64,000 bases of DNA from JACMOY01 sp038322575 (GTDB lineage: Bacteria > Actinomycetota > Actinomycetes > Actinomycetales > Angustibacteraceae). The first letter of the stretch is position 1. The number at the start of each line of letters is the position of its first letter. Below the pieces are notes generated by a model. That model saw only the letters and a program-made list of their open reading frames with translations, was not told the origin of the DNA and made no database searches. Location: positions 15,990 to 79,989 of the forward strand of contig JBBQGB010000006.1 of assembly GCA_038322575.1 (NCBI GenBank), read 5' to 3'. Of this stretch, positions 55,705 through 64,000 are shown one piece after another. Both the position numbers and the translations under genes were made by a program.

Positions 55705-56097
55705 TCAGCGCGAGGCGTCGGCGAGCAGCGCGGCGGGGGAGGCCGCCGGCGCGAGGCATAGCCCGGGTTGCAGCCGGTACCGGCGCACCAGCTCGGCGGT
55801 GGCGTCGTCCAGGTCACGCTGCGCGCTGTCGACGGCCAGGGTCAGGGTGCGCACCGACTGCGAGAGCTGGTCGAGCAGCTCGGGGCAGCGGACGACGTCG
55901 TCCAGCGAGCGGCGCACCACCGGCGACACGTCATCGGCCCCCCACAACCCGGCGCCGGCGCCGGTCAGCCGGGCCACCTCGAGGTCGCGCCGGGCGCGTA
56001 CCAGGCGGCGCAGCCACGACAGTCGGGCGCACTCCTGCGCCAGGCGCTGGCGCTCGACGCGCAGGGCCTGCAGATCCATGGGCACGAGGTCGGTCAC
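55705..56097 (-). CDS. Conserved coiled-coil protein of unknown function
   Basis: A 130-aa helical protein: MDLQALRVERQRLAQECARL, WLRRLVRARRDLEVARL, then PVVRRSLDDVVRCPELLDQL and a C-terminal LVRRYRLQPGLCLAPAASPA. It looks like a paired coiled coil. Similar small genes lie near crp and nth in actinobacteria, but I know no function. The GTG at 56097 and ATG at 56079 are both possible starts; the first has AGAGG close upstream. It is divergent from nth. Confidence 0.65.
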   Translation of the reverse strand: MTDLVPMDLQALRVERQRLAQECARLSWLRRLVRARRDLEVARLTGAGAGLWGADDVSPVVRRSLDDVVRCPELLDQLSQSVRTLTLAVDSAQRDLDDATAELVRRYRLQPGLCLAPAASPAALLADASR

Positions 56098-56179
56098 AGC
56101 CTCTGTCTCGGCCCCGGCCCCCTGTCCTTGAGCGGCGCCCGGCCCTCTCACCCGAGCGGGCGCACGGGTTCGCCCGCCG

Positions 56180-56185
56180 TAGGCT
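56180..56185 (+). promoter_or_regulatory. -10 box of nth
   Basis: TAGGCT six bases before GTG 56192. Leaderless arrangement for the nth-NUDIX-marP operon. Confidence 0.45.
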
Positions 56186-56191
56186 GAGGCG

Positions 56192-56920
56192 GTGTCGCCG
56201 ACCGCTCCGACCGCTGCCACACCGGTGGCCCTGACCCGTCGCGCGCGGCGGGTCTACCGCGAGCTGGCCCTGCTCTACCCGGACGCGCGCTGCGAGCTGG
56301 ACTTCAGCACGCCGCTGCAGCTGCTGGTCGCGACGGTGCTCTCGGCCCAGACCACCGACGTCCGCGTGAACACCGTGACCCCCGCCCTGTTCGCCCGCTA
56401 CCCCGACGCCGCGGCGTACGCCGGCGCCGACCGCGCCGAGCTCGAGGCGCTGATCCAGCCGACCGGGTTCTTCCGGGCCAAGGCCGACAGCCTGATCAAG
56501 CTCGGTGCGGCGCTGGTCGAGCGGTACGACGGGCAGGTGCCGGCCCGCCTCGCGGACCTGGTGACCCTGCCCGGCGTCGGCCGCAAGACCGCCAACGTGG
56601 TGCTGGGTGACGCGTTCGGCGTCCCCGGCATCACGGTCGACACGCACTTCGGTCGCCTCGCCCGCCGGTTCGGGTGGACCACCGAGGACGACCCGGTCAA
56701 GGTCGAGCTCGCCGTCGCGGCGCTGTTCGAGCGCCGCGACTGGACGGCGCTCTCGCACGTCCTGATCTTCCACGGCCGGCGCACCTGCCACGCGCGGACG
56801 CCGGCGTGCGGCGCCTGCCCGCTGGTGCGGTTGTGCCCGTCGTACGGGGTGGGCGAGACCGACCCGGTCAGGGCGCGCCGCCTGCTGCGGTACGAGCGGG
56901 CTGCCGAGGCGCATCCGTGA
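56192..56920 (+). CDS. nth: Endonuclease III
   Basis: DNA glycosylase/AP lyase for oxidised pyrimidines (242 aa). HhH motif LPGVGRKTANVVLG with the catalytic Lys132, and the catalytic Asp150 in VDTHFGRLARRFGW. The [4Fe-4S] loop is C-X6-C-X2-C-X5-C in CHARTPACGACPLVRLC. The front part AQTTDVRVNTVTPALFARYP is also typical. GTG 56192 follows a TANNNT box; the stop overlaps the next GTG (GTGA). It corresponds to M. tuberculosis Rv3674c. Confidence 0.96.
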   Translation: MSPTAPTAATPVALTRRARRVYRELALLYPDARCELDFSTPLQLLVATVLSAQTTDVRVNTVTPALFARYPDAAAYAGADRAELEALIQPTGFFRAKADSLIKLGAALVERYDGQVPARLADLVTLPGVGRKTANVVLGDAFGVPGITVDTHFGRLARRFGWTTEDDPVKVELAVAALFERRDWTALSHVLIFHGRRTCHARTPACGACPLVRLCPSYGVGETDPVRARRLLRYERAAEAHP

Positions 56921-57564
56921 GGGACCTGCGGACGCGGCTGCTGCAGGTGCCGGCGCTGGCCGTCGACGACGACCCCGGCTGGGCCCGGCCGCCCGCGGAC
57001 GGCGGCCGGCACTCGGCCGTGCTCATGCTCTTCGGCGAGGGCGCCGACCCCGCCGGCGGGCCCGACGTCCTGCTGACCGAGCGCTCGCGGACCCTGCGCT
57101 CGCACGCCGGTCAGGTCTCGTTCCCCGGCGGTGGTCTGGACCCGACGGACGACGGCGCCGTGGCAGCCGCCCTGCGCGAGGCCACCGAGGAGACCGGCCT
57201 GGACCCCGCCGGCGTCGAGGTGATCGGCGTCCTGCCGGCGATCTACCTGCCGCCGAGCCGGTATGTCGTCACGCCCGTCCTCGCCTGGTGGACCACGGCG
57301 TCGGCCGTCGCACCGGTCGACGCGGCCGAGGTCGCCGCGGTGGTCCGGGCCCCGCTGCGCGAGCTGGCCGACCCCGCGAACCGGGTGCTGGCCCGCCACC
57401 CCAGCGGCTTCGTCGGGCCGGCCTTTCGGGTTCAGGGGCTGTACGTCTGGGGTTTCACCGCCGGGCTGCTGGCCCGTGTGCTGCACCTGGCGGGTGTCGA
57501 GCTGGGCTGGGACGCGACCCCGACCGAGGACCTGCCGGACGACGTCATGGCGCTGCTGCCGTGA
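56917..57564 (+). CDS. NUDIX hydrolase, coenzyme A pyrophosphatase-like
   Basis: A 215-aa NUDIX enzyme of the CoA diphosphatase (YeaB/NudL) group: LTERSRTLRSHAGQVSFPGG is the UPF0035 signature in front of the NUDIX box GGGLDPTDDGAVAAALREAT and EETGL. It probably splits CoA or its derivatives to phosphopantetheine and 3',5'-ADP. The counterpart in M. tuberculosis is Rv3672c. The usual thioredoxin-like gene between it and nth is missing here. Both ends are coupled by 4-nt overlaps. Confidence 0.92.
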   Translation: MRDLRTRLLQVPALAVDDDPGWARPPADGGRHSAVLMLFGEGADPAGGPDVLLTERSRTLRSHAGQVSFPGGGLDPTDDGAVAAALREATEETGLDPAGVEVIGVLPAIYLPPSRYVVTPVLAWWTTASAVAPVDAAEVAAVVRAPLRELADPANRVLARHPSGFVGPAFRVQGLYVWGFTAGLLARVLHLAGVELGWDATPTEDLPDDVMALLP

Positions 57565-58754
57565 TCGACCTGCTGCTGACGCTGGTGCTGGTGGGCTACG
57601 CGATCTCGGGGTTCCGGCAGGGCGTGGTCGTCAGCGTCCTGTCACTGACCGGGTTCCTCGGCGGGGGCGCCCTCGCCATGTGGGGACTGCCCCGGCTGCT
57701 CGAGCGCTGGATCACCCCCGGGACCGCCGACCTGCGGCGGGTCGTGGTGATCGTCGTGGGGGTGCTCGCGGCGGCCAGCATCGGGCAGGCGGTGGGGGTC
57801 GCGTTCGGCACCCGCGCCCGCAGCCACGTGCGCAACCGCCCCGCCCGGGCGGTGGACGCGGTGCTCGGCGCCGTCGCCAGCGTGGTCGCCGTCTGCATCC
57901 TGGTTTCGCTGATCGCGGGCGCGCTGCGCGGTGGCCCGGCGCAGACCCTGTCGCGCGCCATCGGCCGCTCGCGGATCGTCAACGCCATCGACCAGGTGGT
58001 GCCCTCGAGCAGCGGCCGGGTGTTCGCCGGGTTCCGCACCCTGCTGGACACGCAGGGGTTCCCGCGGGTGTTCGAGGGTTTCGGGCCCGAGCGGATCCGG
58101 GCGGTCGAGCCCCCCGACCCGGCCGTCGTCCGCACCGCCGGTGTGCTCGCCGCGGCGCGCAGCATCGTCAAGGTCAGCGGGCTGGCCCCCGCCTGCGACC
58201 GGTCGCAGGAGGGCAGCGGGTGGGTGGTCGCGCGCGGGCGCGTCGTCACCAACGCGCACGTCGTGGCGGGCGTGACGCGACCGCAGGTGCGGGTCGGCGG
58301 CGAGGGACGCGCCTACGACGGTCGCGTCGTGGTCTTCGACCCGGTGCGCGACCTGGCGGTGATCGACGTTCCCGACCTGCCCGCACCGGCGCTGCCGCTG
58401 GGCCGCGACCTCGGCCGCGGGGCGACCGCCGTGGTCGCGGGGTTCCCGCTGGACGGGCCCTACCGGCTGGACTCCGCCCGGGTGCGCGAGGTCATCACCG
58501 CCCGGGGCGAGGACATCTACGGCACCCGCGCGTCGGTGCGCGAGGTCTACTCGCTGTACGCGCGGGTGCAGCCGGGCAACTCCGGCGGCCCGCTGCTCTC
58601 GCGCGACGGGGTGGTCGTCGGCGTCGTGTTCGCCAAGAGCCTGGACGACGACAGCACCGGGTACGCGCTGACCACGTCCGAGGCGGCGCCGGTGCTCGAC
58701 CGCGCGGTCTCGGCGCGCACGCCGGTCGGCGTCGGCGGGTGCGCCGCGGGGTGA
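57561..58754 (+). CDS. marP: MarP-like membrane serine protease (acid-resistance periplasmic protease)
   Basis: A 397-aa protein, the same length as M. tuberculosis MarP (Rv3671c), needed for pH homeostasis. Four membrane helices (CvpA-like) fill residues 1-130, then a chymotrypsin-like domain. The triad is His233 (VTNAHVV), Asp264 (VRDLAVID) and Ser341 (QPGNSGGPL). Cys212 and Cys394 match the regulatory disulfide that spans the domain in MarP. GTG 57561 overlaps the upstream stop by 4 nt. RipA-like hydrolase activation is a known function in mycobacteria; here it is inferred. Confidence 0.93.
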   Translation: MIDLLLTLVLVGYAISGFRQGVVVSVLSLTGFLGGGALAMWGLPRLLERWITPGTADLRRVVVIVVGVLAAASIGQAVGVAFGTRARSHVRNRPARAVDAVLGAVASVVAVCILVSLIAGALRGGPAQTLSRAIGRSRIVNAIDQVVPSSSGRVFAGFRTLLDTQGFPRVFEGFGPERIRAVEPPDPAVVRTAGVLAAARSIVKVSGLAPACDRSQEGSGWVVARGRVVTNAHVVAGVTRPQVRVGGEGRAYDGRVVVFDPVRDLAVIDVPDLPAPALPLGRDLGRGATAVVAGFPLDGPYRLDSARVREVITARGEDIYGTRASVREVYSLYARVQPGNSGGPLLSRDGVVVGVVFAKSLDDDSTGYALTTSEAAPVLDRAVSARTPVGVGGCAAG

Positions 58755-58755
58755 G

Positions 58756-59664
58756 TCAGGCGCTGGCCAGCCAGTCCAGCAGGTGGCCGGTGACGACGTC
58801 CGGGCGCTCCTCGGGCAGGAAGTGGCCGGCGCCCTCGACGACGACCGAGCGCAGCGGGCCCTCGACCCACCGCTGGGAGCCCTCGACGGTCGCCGGCAGG
58901 ATGCACGGGTCGAGCGCGCCGTTCAGCTGCAGCACCGGGACCGTGACCGGCCGCTGCACGGCGTCGAAGAACGCCCGGCCGTCGGCGCGCACCTGCGAGC
59001 GGACGGCCCAGCGGTAGTACTCCAGCGCCGAGTGGGCCACGAACGGCACCCGCATGGCGGCGGCGTACGTCGACACGACCTCGGCGTCGGACGGCCAGCC
59101 CGGCCCGCCCCAGCGGCGCAGCAGCCGCTCGACCTCACCGTCGCGCACGAGCCGGCGCTCGGGCCACCACGGCTGCTGGTACTCCAGGACGTGGGCGCTC
59201 GCACGGACCTGGGCCGGCGAGGTGAGCATCGCGGCCCGCAGCCGCATCGGGTGGGCCATCGAGATCGGGGCGATCGCGCGGGTCACGGCGGGTTCGAGCG
59301 CGGGCATGGCCCAGGCGATGAAGGCCCCCCAGTCGTGGCCGACGATCGTGGCGGCGGGCTCACCCAGCGAGCGGACGACGGCGGCGACGTCCGCGGCCAG
59401 CGTGGGTGTGTCGTACCCCCGCGGCGGCTTGTCGGACGCGCCGTACCCGCGCAGGTCCATCGCGGCGACCCGGTAGCCGGCGTCCGCGAGCCCGGTGATC
59501 TGGTCGCGCCAGCACCACCAGTGCTGCGGGAAGCCGTGCAGCAGGACGACCAGCGGCCCCTCGCCGGCCTCGGCGACGTGAAACCTGGCCCCGTTGGCGG
59601 CGACGAAGCGGTGCCGCCAAGGCCCCTCGATCAGGACGTGCGTGGCGTCGACACCCGGGCTCAC
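58756..59664 (-). CDS. Alpha/beta hydrolase, epoxide hydrolase-like (EphE type)
   Basis: A 302-aa alpha/beta-hydrolase with epoxide-hydrolase features: oxyanion motif LHGFPQHWWCWRDQI, nucleophile Asp in IVGHDWGAFIAW, acid Asp in NGALDPCI and His in GAGHFLPEERPD. The cap domain has a Tyr-rich stretch (SALEYYRWAV). It matches M. tuberculosis Rv3670 (EphE) by position. The real substrate is unknown. GTG 59664 has no strong ribosome binding site. It lies 10 nt after the holin-like gene on the same strand and converges on marP. Confidence 0.9.
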   Translation of the reverse strand: MSPGVDATHVLIEGPWRHRFVAANGARFHVAEAGEGPLVVLLHGFPQHWWCWRDQITGLADAGYRVAAMDLRGYGASDKPPRGYDTPTLAADVAAVVRSLGEPAATIVGHDWGAFIAWAMPALEPAVTRAIAPISMAHPMRLRAAMLTSPAQVRASAHVLEYQQPWWPERRLVRDGEVERLLRRWGGPGWPSDAEVVSTYAAAMRVPFVAHSALEYYRWAVRSQVRADGRAFFDAVQRPVTVPVLQLNGALDPCILPATVEGSQRWVEGPLRSVVVEGAGHFLPEERPDVVTGHLLDWLASA

Positions 59665-59674
59665 GGTGCGTGGC

Positions 59675-60094
59675 TCACGGGGTGTGCGACGTGGCGCCCT
59701 TGAGCGTCGCGACGGTCTCCTTCGCGGTGCGGACGGTGCGCTCGGGGGCGCCCAGGCGGCTCAGCCGCGACTTGCCGACCAGCGCGAGGACGGCGGCCAG
59801 CACCAGCAGGACGACCGCGACGATGAGGAACGCCAGCCACGGCGAGAGCCCCAGCGCCACCAGCCCGTACGCCGCCGCGACGAGCAGCAGGATCAGGGCG
59901 AGGAAGGCGACGACCCCGGCGACGGCGAACATCGCCCCGCCCAGGGCCGCGGTCTTGGCCTCGACCTTGACCTCGGCCTTGGCCAGCGCCACCTCGGCGC
60001 GGACGATCGCCGACAGGTCGCGCGAGGCGTCGGACACCAGCTGCCCGAGGGTGCGCTCGGGCTTGGCGGTGGGCGTGATCGACGGGGTGCTCAT
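59675..60094 (-). CDS. Phage holin family (DUF1469-type) membrane protein
   Basis: A 139-aa protein with two long membrane helices (AVAGVVAFLALILLLVAAAY and FLIVAVVLLVLAAVLALVG), preceded by a helical segment with LSAIVRAEVALAKAEVKVEA. The family is a conserved actinobacterial membrane protein group (Rv3669-like), not a phage gene despite the name. Function unknown, probably envelope related. It is the first gene of a pair with the EphE-like gene. Confidence 0.87.
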   Translation of the reverse strand: MSTPSITPTAKPERTLGQLVSDASRDLSAIVRAEVALAKAEVKVEAKTAALGGAMFAVAGVVAFLALILLLVAAAYGLVALGLSPWLAFLIVAVVLLVLAAVLALVGKSRLSRLGAPERTVRTAKETVATLKGATSHTP

Positions 60095-60131
60095 GAATCG
60101 AGCCTAGGGGCAGGTCGCTGCGCGGGGCGAG

Positions 60132-61412
60132 TCAGCGCGGGACCGTCTGCTGGTAGCAGTCCGGCACGCCGTCGCCGTCGTCGTCGCGACTCTCCAGCTC
60201 GGCGATACGGCGGTGGACGGCACTGCGTCGCCGCAGCACCACCCCCGCGAGCAGCGCCGAGCCCACCGAACCGAGCAGGACGGCGATCTTGACGTGGTTG
60301 TCGCGCTCGCTGCCGGCCCCGAAGGCGAGGTCACCGATCAGCAGGCTGACCGTGAAACCGATCCCGGCGAGCAGCGACACCCCCAGCACGTCACCCCAGG
60401 CGAGGTCGTCGTCGAGCTCGGCCCGGGTGAAGCGGGCGGTGAGCCACGTGCCGCCCAGCACCCCGACGCACTTGCCGACGACGAGCGCGGCCACGACGGC
60501 GAGGGCCGCCCGGTCGCGCAGCGCTGCGCCCAGCCCCCCGCCCACGAGCGTCACCCCGGCGGCGAACAGCGCGAAGACCGGCACGGCGAACCCCGCCGAG
60601 AACGGCCGCACCACGTGCTCGAGGCGCTCGGCCACCGATGCGCGCTCGCCCGCCGCCCGACGTACCGGCACCACCAGGCCGAGCAGCACCCCGGCGACGG
60701 TCGCGTGGACCCCCGAGGCGTGCACGAGCGCCCAGGTCGTGAAGGCGAGCGGCATCAGCAACCACCACGCGGTGCGACGGGCGCGGGCGGCCAGCGCGAA
60801 GACGAGCAGCGGGAGCAGCGCCAGCGCCAGCGGCCGCAGGTCCAGGTCAGCGGTGTACGCGACGGCGATGATCGTGATGGCCACCAGGTCGTCGACGACC
60901 GCCAGGGTGAGCAGGAACGAGCGCAGCGCGCTGGGCAGCCGGCTGCCCAGGACCGCCAGCACCGCGAGGGCGAAGGCGATGTCGGTGGCCGTCGGCACCG
61001 CCCACCCGTGCGACGCGTCGCCGGGGGCCACGGCGAGGTACGTGAGCGCCGGCACGATCACGCCCGCGAACGCCGCGACGACCGGCAGGACCGCCTTGGC
61101 CGGGTCGCGCAGGTCGCCGACGACCAGCTCGTGCTTGAGCTCGATGCCGGCGACGAAGAAGAACACGGCGAGCAGCCCGTCGGCGGCCCACGCGGACAGG
61201 TCCAGGTTCAGGTGCAGCGTGCTGGGTCCGATCGTGGTCCCACGCAGGTTCTGGTAGGCCTCGCGCCACGGCGAGTTCGCCCAGACCAGGGCGATGACGG
61301 TGGCGACGAGCAGGAGCGCACCGCCGATGGTCTCGGTGCGCAGCGCCGCCGCCACGTGCTGGGCCTCGTGCCAGGTGCTGCGCGAGAACAGGCGTCGGAC
61401 CGGTGTCGGCAA
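60132..61412 (-). CDS. nhaA: Na+/H+ antiporter NhaA
   Basis: A 426-aa antiporter with about twelve helices that exchanges Na+ for protons. Seen: VPTATDIAFALAVLAVLG (unwound helix), VDDLVAITIIAVAY with the two essential Asp residues of the ion site, and the helix with FFFVAGIELKHELVVGDLRD (pH sensor region). An unusual feature is the last 25 residues, which carry DDDGDGVPDCYQQ, a calcium-loop-like acidic sequence that most NhaA proteins lack. It is divergent from the sigma-factor gene. Confidence 0.95.
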   Translation of the reverse strand: MPTPVRRLFSRSTWHEAQHVAAALRTETIGGALLLVATVIALVWANSPWREAYQNLRGTTIGPSTLHLNLDLSAWAADGLLAVFFFVAGIELKHELVVGDLRDPAKAVLPVVAAFAGVIVPALTYLAVAPGDASHGWAVPTATDIAFALAVLAVLGSRLPSALRSFLLTLAVVDDLVAITIIAVAYTADLDLRPLALALLPLLVFALAARARRTAWWLLMPLAFTTWALVHASGVHATVAGVLLGLVVPVRRAAGERASVAERLEHVVRPFSAGFAVPVFALFAAGVTLVGGGLGAALRDRAALAVVAALVVGKCVGVLGGTWLTARFTRAELDDDLAWGDVLGVSLLAGIGFTVSLLIGDLAFGAGSERDNHVKIAVLLGSVGSALLAGVVLRRRSAVHRRIAELESRDDDGDGVPDCYQQTVPR

Positions 61413-61582
61413 GAGGGCTCCCGGGCAGGTCGATGGTGGTGACGTGCCGCCGGTCAGCGGTCACGGCCGACCAGGCTTCCCGGCGCTCCGCGAAGGAGTC
61501 TAGGGCGTACGGCGCTGGTCCGGCCTCCTGGAGGCGTGTCGCGGCGGGGACCATCGACGGCGAGGCACCCTCCGGGCGGACC

Positions 61583-61613
61583 GTCCGCCGCGTGTCAGGG
61601 TGTGACGGCGGAC
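61583..61613. promoter_or_regulatory. Inverted repeat upstream of the sigma factor gene
   Basis: GTCCGCCG (61583-61590) and CGGCGGAC (61606-61613) are perfectly complementary. Inside lie GTCA and TGAC, giving a second pair. It lies 13 nt before the GTG at 61627. It may be an operator or an RNA hairpin that hides the start. Confidence 0.4.
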
Positions 61614-61626
61614 GACGGGGGGTGCG

Positions 61627-62142
61627 GTGGACGGCGAGGAGCAGTTCGTCGCGTTCGTCGCGGCCCGGCGCACGGCCTGGCTGCGGTTGGCCTGGCTGCT
61701 CACCGGCGACGCGCACGCCGGCGAGGACCTCGTGCAGGTCGCGCTCGAGCGCACCGCCCGGCACTCGTCAAGGATCAGCCGCGACGGTGAGCCGGAGGCG
61801 TACGTGCGGCGGGCGATCTACACCGCGCACGTCTCCGCTTGGCGCCGCACGACGTCGCGGGTGGCCGAGGTGCTGGGTGCCGCCCGCGAGCCGGCACCCG
61901 CCCCGGACGGCGACCCCGACACCCGGCTGACCCTGCAGGCGGCACTAGCCCGGCTGACCGCGAAGCAGCGCGCCGTGCTGGTGCTGCGGTTCTACGACGA
62001 CCTCACCGAGCCGCAGGTGGCCGCCGTTCTGGGTGTGAGGGTCGGCACGGTCAAGTCGCAGGTGCGGGACGCCCTGGCCCGCCTGCGGGTGCTCGCCCCC
62101 GAGCTCGACGACCTGGGCCCTGTCACGGAGGTGCGACGGTGA
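61627..62142 (+). CDS. SigE-family ECF RNA polymerase sigma factor
   Basis: A 171-aa group IV sigma factor of the actinobacterial SigE type: sigma2 FVAARRTAWLRLAWLLTGD and AGEDLVQVALERTARH, and sigma4 LTAKQRAVLVLRFYDDLTEP and VRVGTVKSQVRDALARL. No extra extension. The GTG at 61627 comes soon after an inverted repeat. Its stop overlaps the GTG of the membrane propeller gene by 4 nt, the usual place of a regulator of such sigma factors. Confidence 0.9.
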   Translation: MDGEEQFVAFVAARRTAWLRLAWLLTGDAHAGEDLVQVALERTARHSSRISRDGEPEAYVRRAIYTAHVSAWRRTTSRVAEVLGAAREPAPAPDGDPDTRLTLQAALARLTAKQRAVLVLRFYDDLTEPQVAAVLGVRVGTVKSQVRDALARLRVLAPELDDLGPVTEVRR

Positions 62143-63438
62143 CGTCCCTGCACGAGGCCTTGAGCCACCTGGCCGACGCCGCACCAGCCCCCGCCGACGG
62201 GCACCTGCCCGCGGCCCGGATGGCGTGGCGCACGCGCCCCCGCCGGCTGGTGTGGGTGCTGCCCTCGCTGGCGCTGGCGGCGGCCGCGCTGCTGCTGACG
62301 CTGGTGGTGGTCCCCACCGTGCAGACCGCACCCCCCGCGGTGGCGCCCATCGGGCCGGGTGCTCTGCCCGAGCGGCTGTTCGTCCCGCCGCCATGGACGC
62401 CGAGGGTCCTCGACCGGCCGGTGGTCCGAGCGGCGTACGTCGTGGCCACCAGCTTCAAGGGTTTCGGGGGGCTGTCGGAGGCCGTCGGCGCCGTGGTGGT
62501 GTCGGCGGACGGCGGCGACTACCGCACGTTGCCGTGGCAGAACGGCGACCACGGGCTCTCGCTGTCGCCGGACGGACGTCGGGTCGCCTGGGTGCGGGGC
62601 GCCTCGACTGGAGCGACGTCCACGAACAACGCGGTGGTGCTGACGCTGGCCACCGGCAGCCTCCTGACGGCGCGCAACGGGGTGACCGACGCTCAGGGCA
62701 CTACGTGGTCACGTGATGGCCGCTCGCTCGCCGTCTGGGGAGTGGACTACGTGACGCCGAACGACTCCTCAGCAGGCGTGGCCAACGTCTACCTGCTCGA
62801 CGCGCAGACGCTGCGGTCCCGGCCCGGGGGAGGCACCGGGTACGGCCCGGTGGCGGTCAGTGGCGGACGGGTGGTCGTGAGTCCGGCCGGCGGCGGTTCC
62901 TGGGCAGGACTGGTCGAGAACCAGCGGCTGGTGCTGTCACCGGACGGCAGCAGCGCCTTCGGCATCGACCAGGTCGGCTCAGCCCAAGGGCCCCAACTTC
63001 GGCGTGGTCCGGTCGCGGCGCTGCGGCCGGGCCCGCCGGAGGGTCCGGTGGTCGCTGTCGGTTCGCTGCCACTGGCCGCCTACGCCGAGCCGCTCACCTG
63101 GGTCCGTCAGGGCGTGGTCATCGCGGAGTACGACGGCGTTGGCGTCCAGCCGCTGGGGCCGGCGCGGGGTTCGGCCCAGGTCGCGCTGCTCGACCCCCGC
63201 ACCGGCAGTCTGGTGCGCTCCCTCACGATGCTGCCCGCGGACGCGACGGCGTCGTTCAGCCCCGACATCGACCCGCAGGTGCTGGCGGTGGCCACCGGGG
63301 TGGTCGCCGGCGGTCGCACCGAGCGGACGCCGGCGCCGACCTTCGCGGTGCTGAGCGCCCCGAGGCTGCGCTGGCTGGCCGGGCAGGCGCTGGCGCCTCT
63401 CCTGATCCTGCTCGGCCTCGGGGCGACGGCGCTGGTGT

Positions 63439-64000
<562 letters not shown>

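Noticed and set aside
59675..60094. Prophage remnant because of the phage-holin family name
   Set aside because: No other phage gene is near, and this family is a common chromosomal membrane protein in the same place in mycobacteria (Rv3669).

Overview
The window is very GC-rich throughout. Start codons are often GTG, and 4-nt ATGA/GTGA stop-start overlaps are common. Its gene content is that of an actinomycete: a WhiB regulator, a furA-katG pair, a mycobacterial-type Crp, a MarP-like protease, PntAA/PntAB/PntB, a DUF222-HNH nuclease, a TadA-associated protein and a DUF5063 protein. The genus cannot be fixed from this sequence; a member of the Micrococcales, Kineosporiales or a related order is my best inference. 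Three tRNA genes (two Ser, one Pro, all with encoded CCA) and the small SRP RNA are present. I see no phage, insertion sequence, CRISPR array or plasmid gene. This looks like ordinary chromosome.

Layout. 1-3.4 kb: the end of a peptide ABC transporter operon (two ATPases) translationally coupled to an isoaspartyl-peptidase/glycosylasparaginase-like enzyme and a DppA-type D-aminopeptidase. 3.5-8.1 kb: carbonic anhydrase, P-loop kinase, PAP2 phosphatase, haloacid dehalogenase, then a rifampin ADP-ribosyltransferase (Arr), an APH-fold kinase and a GNAT acetyltransferase in a row. 8.2-20.1 kb: pyruvate phosphate dikinase, FAH-family hydrolase, CPBP protease, DUF222-HNH nuclease, aldo/keto reductase, a DUF3037/HipA-like pair, a membrane GGDEF-EAL protein and a NYN-domain protein. 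20.2-26.7 kb: the pnt operon, PlsC, a PH-domain protein with a 55-residue partner, upp, tadA with its associated gene, and tRNA-Ser.

26.8-34.5 kb: katG and furA, another APH-fold kinase, a membrane-anchored unknown, a LytR_C protein, a HerA-like ATPase and tRNA-Ser. 34.6-40.9 kb: ffs, gluconokinase, dnaX, recR, DUF5063 and ask. This resembles the actinobacterial dnaX-recR-ask neighbourhood, but ybaB/ebfC is missing between dnaX and recR, and asd is missing after ask. 40.9-43.5 kb: an S9 peptidase with a coupled membrane protein, a VOC protein and tRNA-Pro.

43.5-64 kb is broadly colinear, as I recall that genome, with M. tuberculosis Rv3683 down to Rv3667: metallophosphoesterase, PonA2-like PBP, WhiB4-like, two ArsA-like ATPases, RidA, metallo-hydrolase, Crp, Nth, NUDIX, MarP, epoxide-hydrolase-like protein, holin-like protein and acetyl-CoA synthetase. 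The extra genes here are YqeY, a MerR regulator with a NUDIX gene, a beta-propeller/MoaD-like pair, NhaA, and a SigE-family sigma factor with a propeller membrane protein. The block joins cell-wall synthesis, redox sensing, cAMP-type regulation and acid/oxidative stress functions.

Structure beyond genes: (i) a family of three large nested palindromes of about 85-108 nt near 40.3, 43.3 and 53.4 kb, two of which supply the C-terminal tail and stop codon of neighbouring proteins; (ii) a short palindrome present three times; (iii) a recurrent TANNNT box 6-7 nt before start codons, pointing to widespread leaderless transcription; (iv) a furA promoter whose -35 box contains the stop codon of the upstream gene; (v) a conserved internal start inside ask for a separate regulatory subunit.
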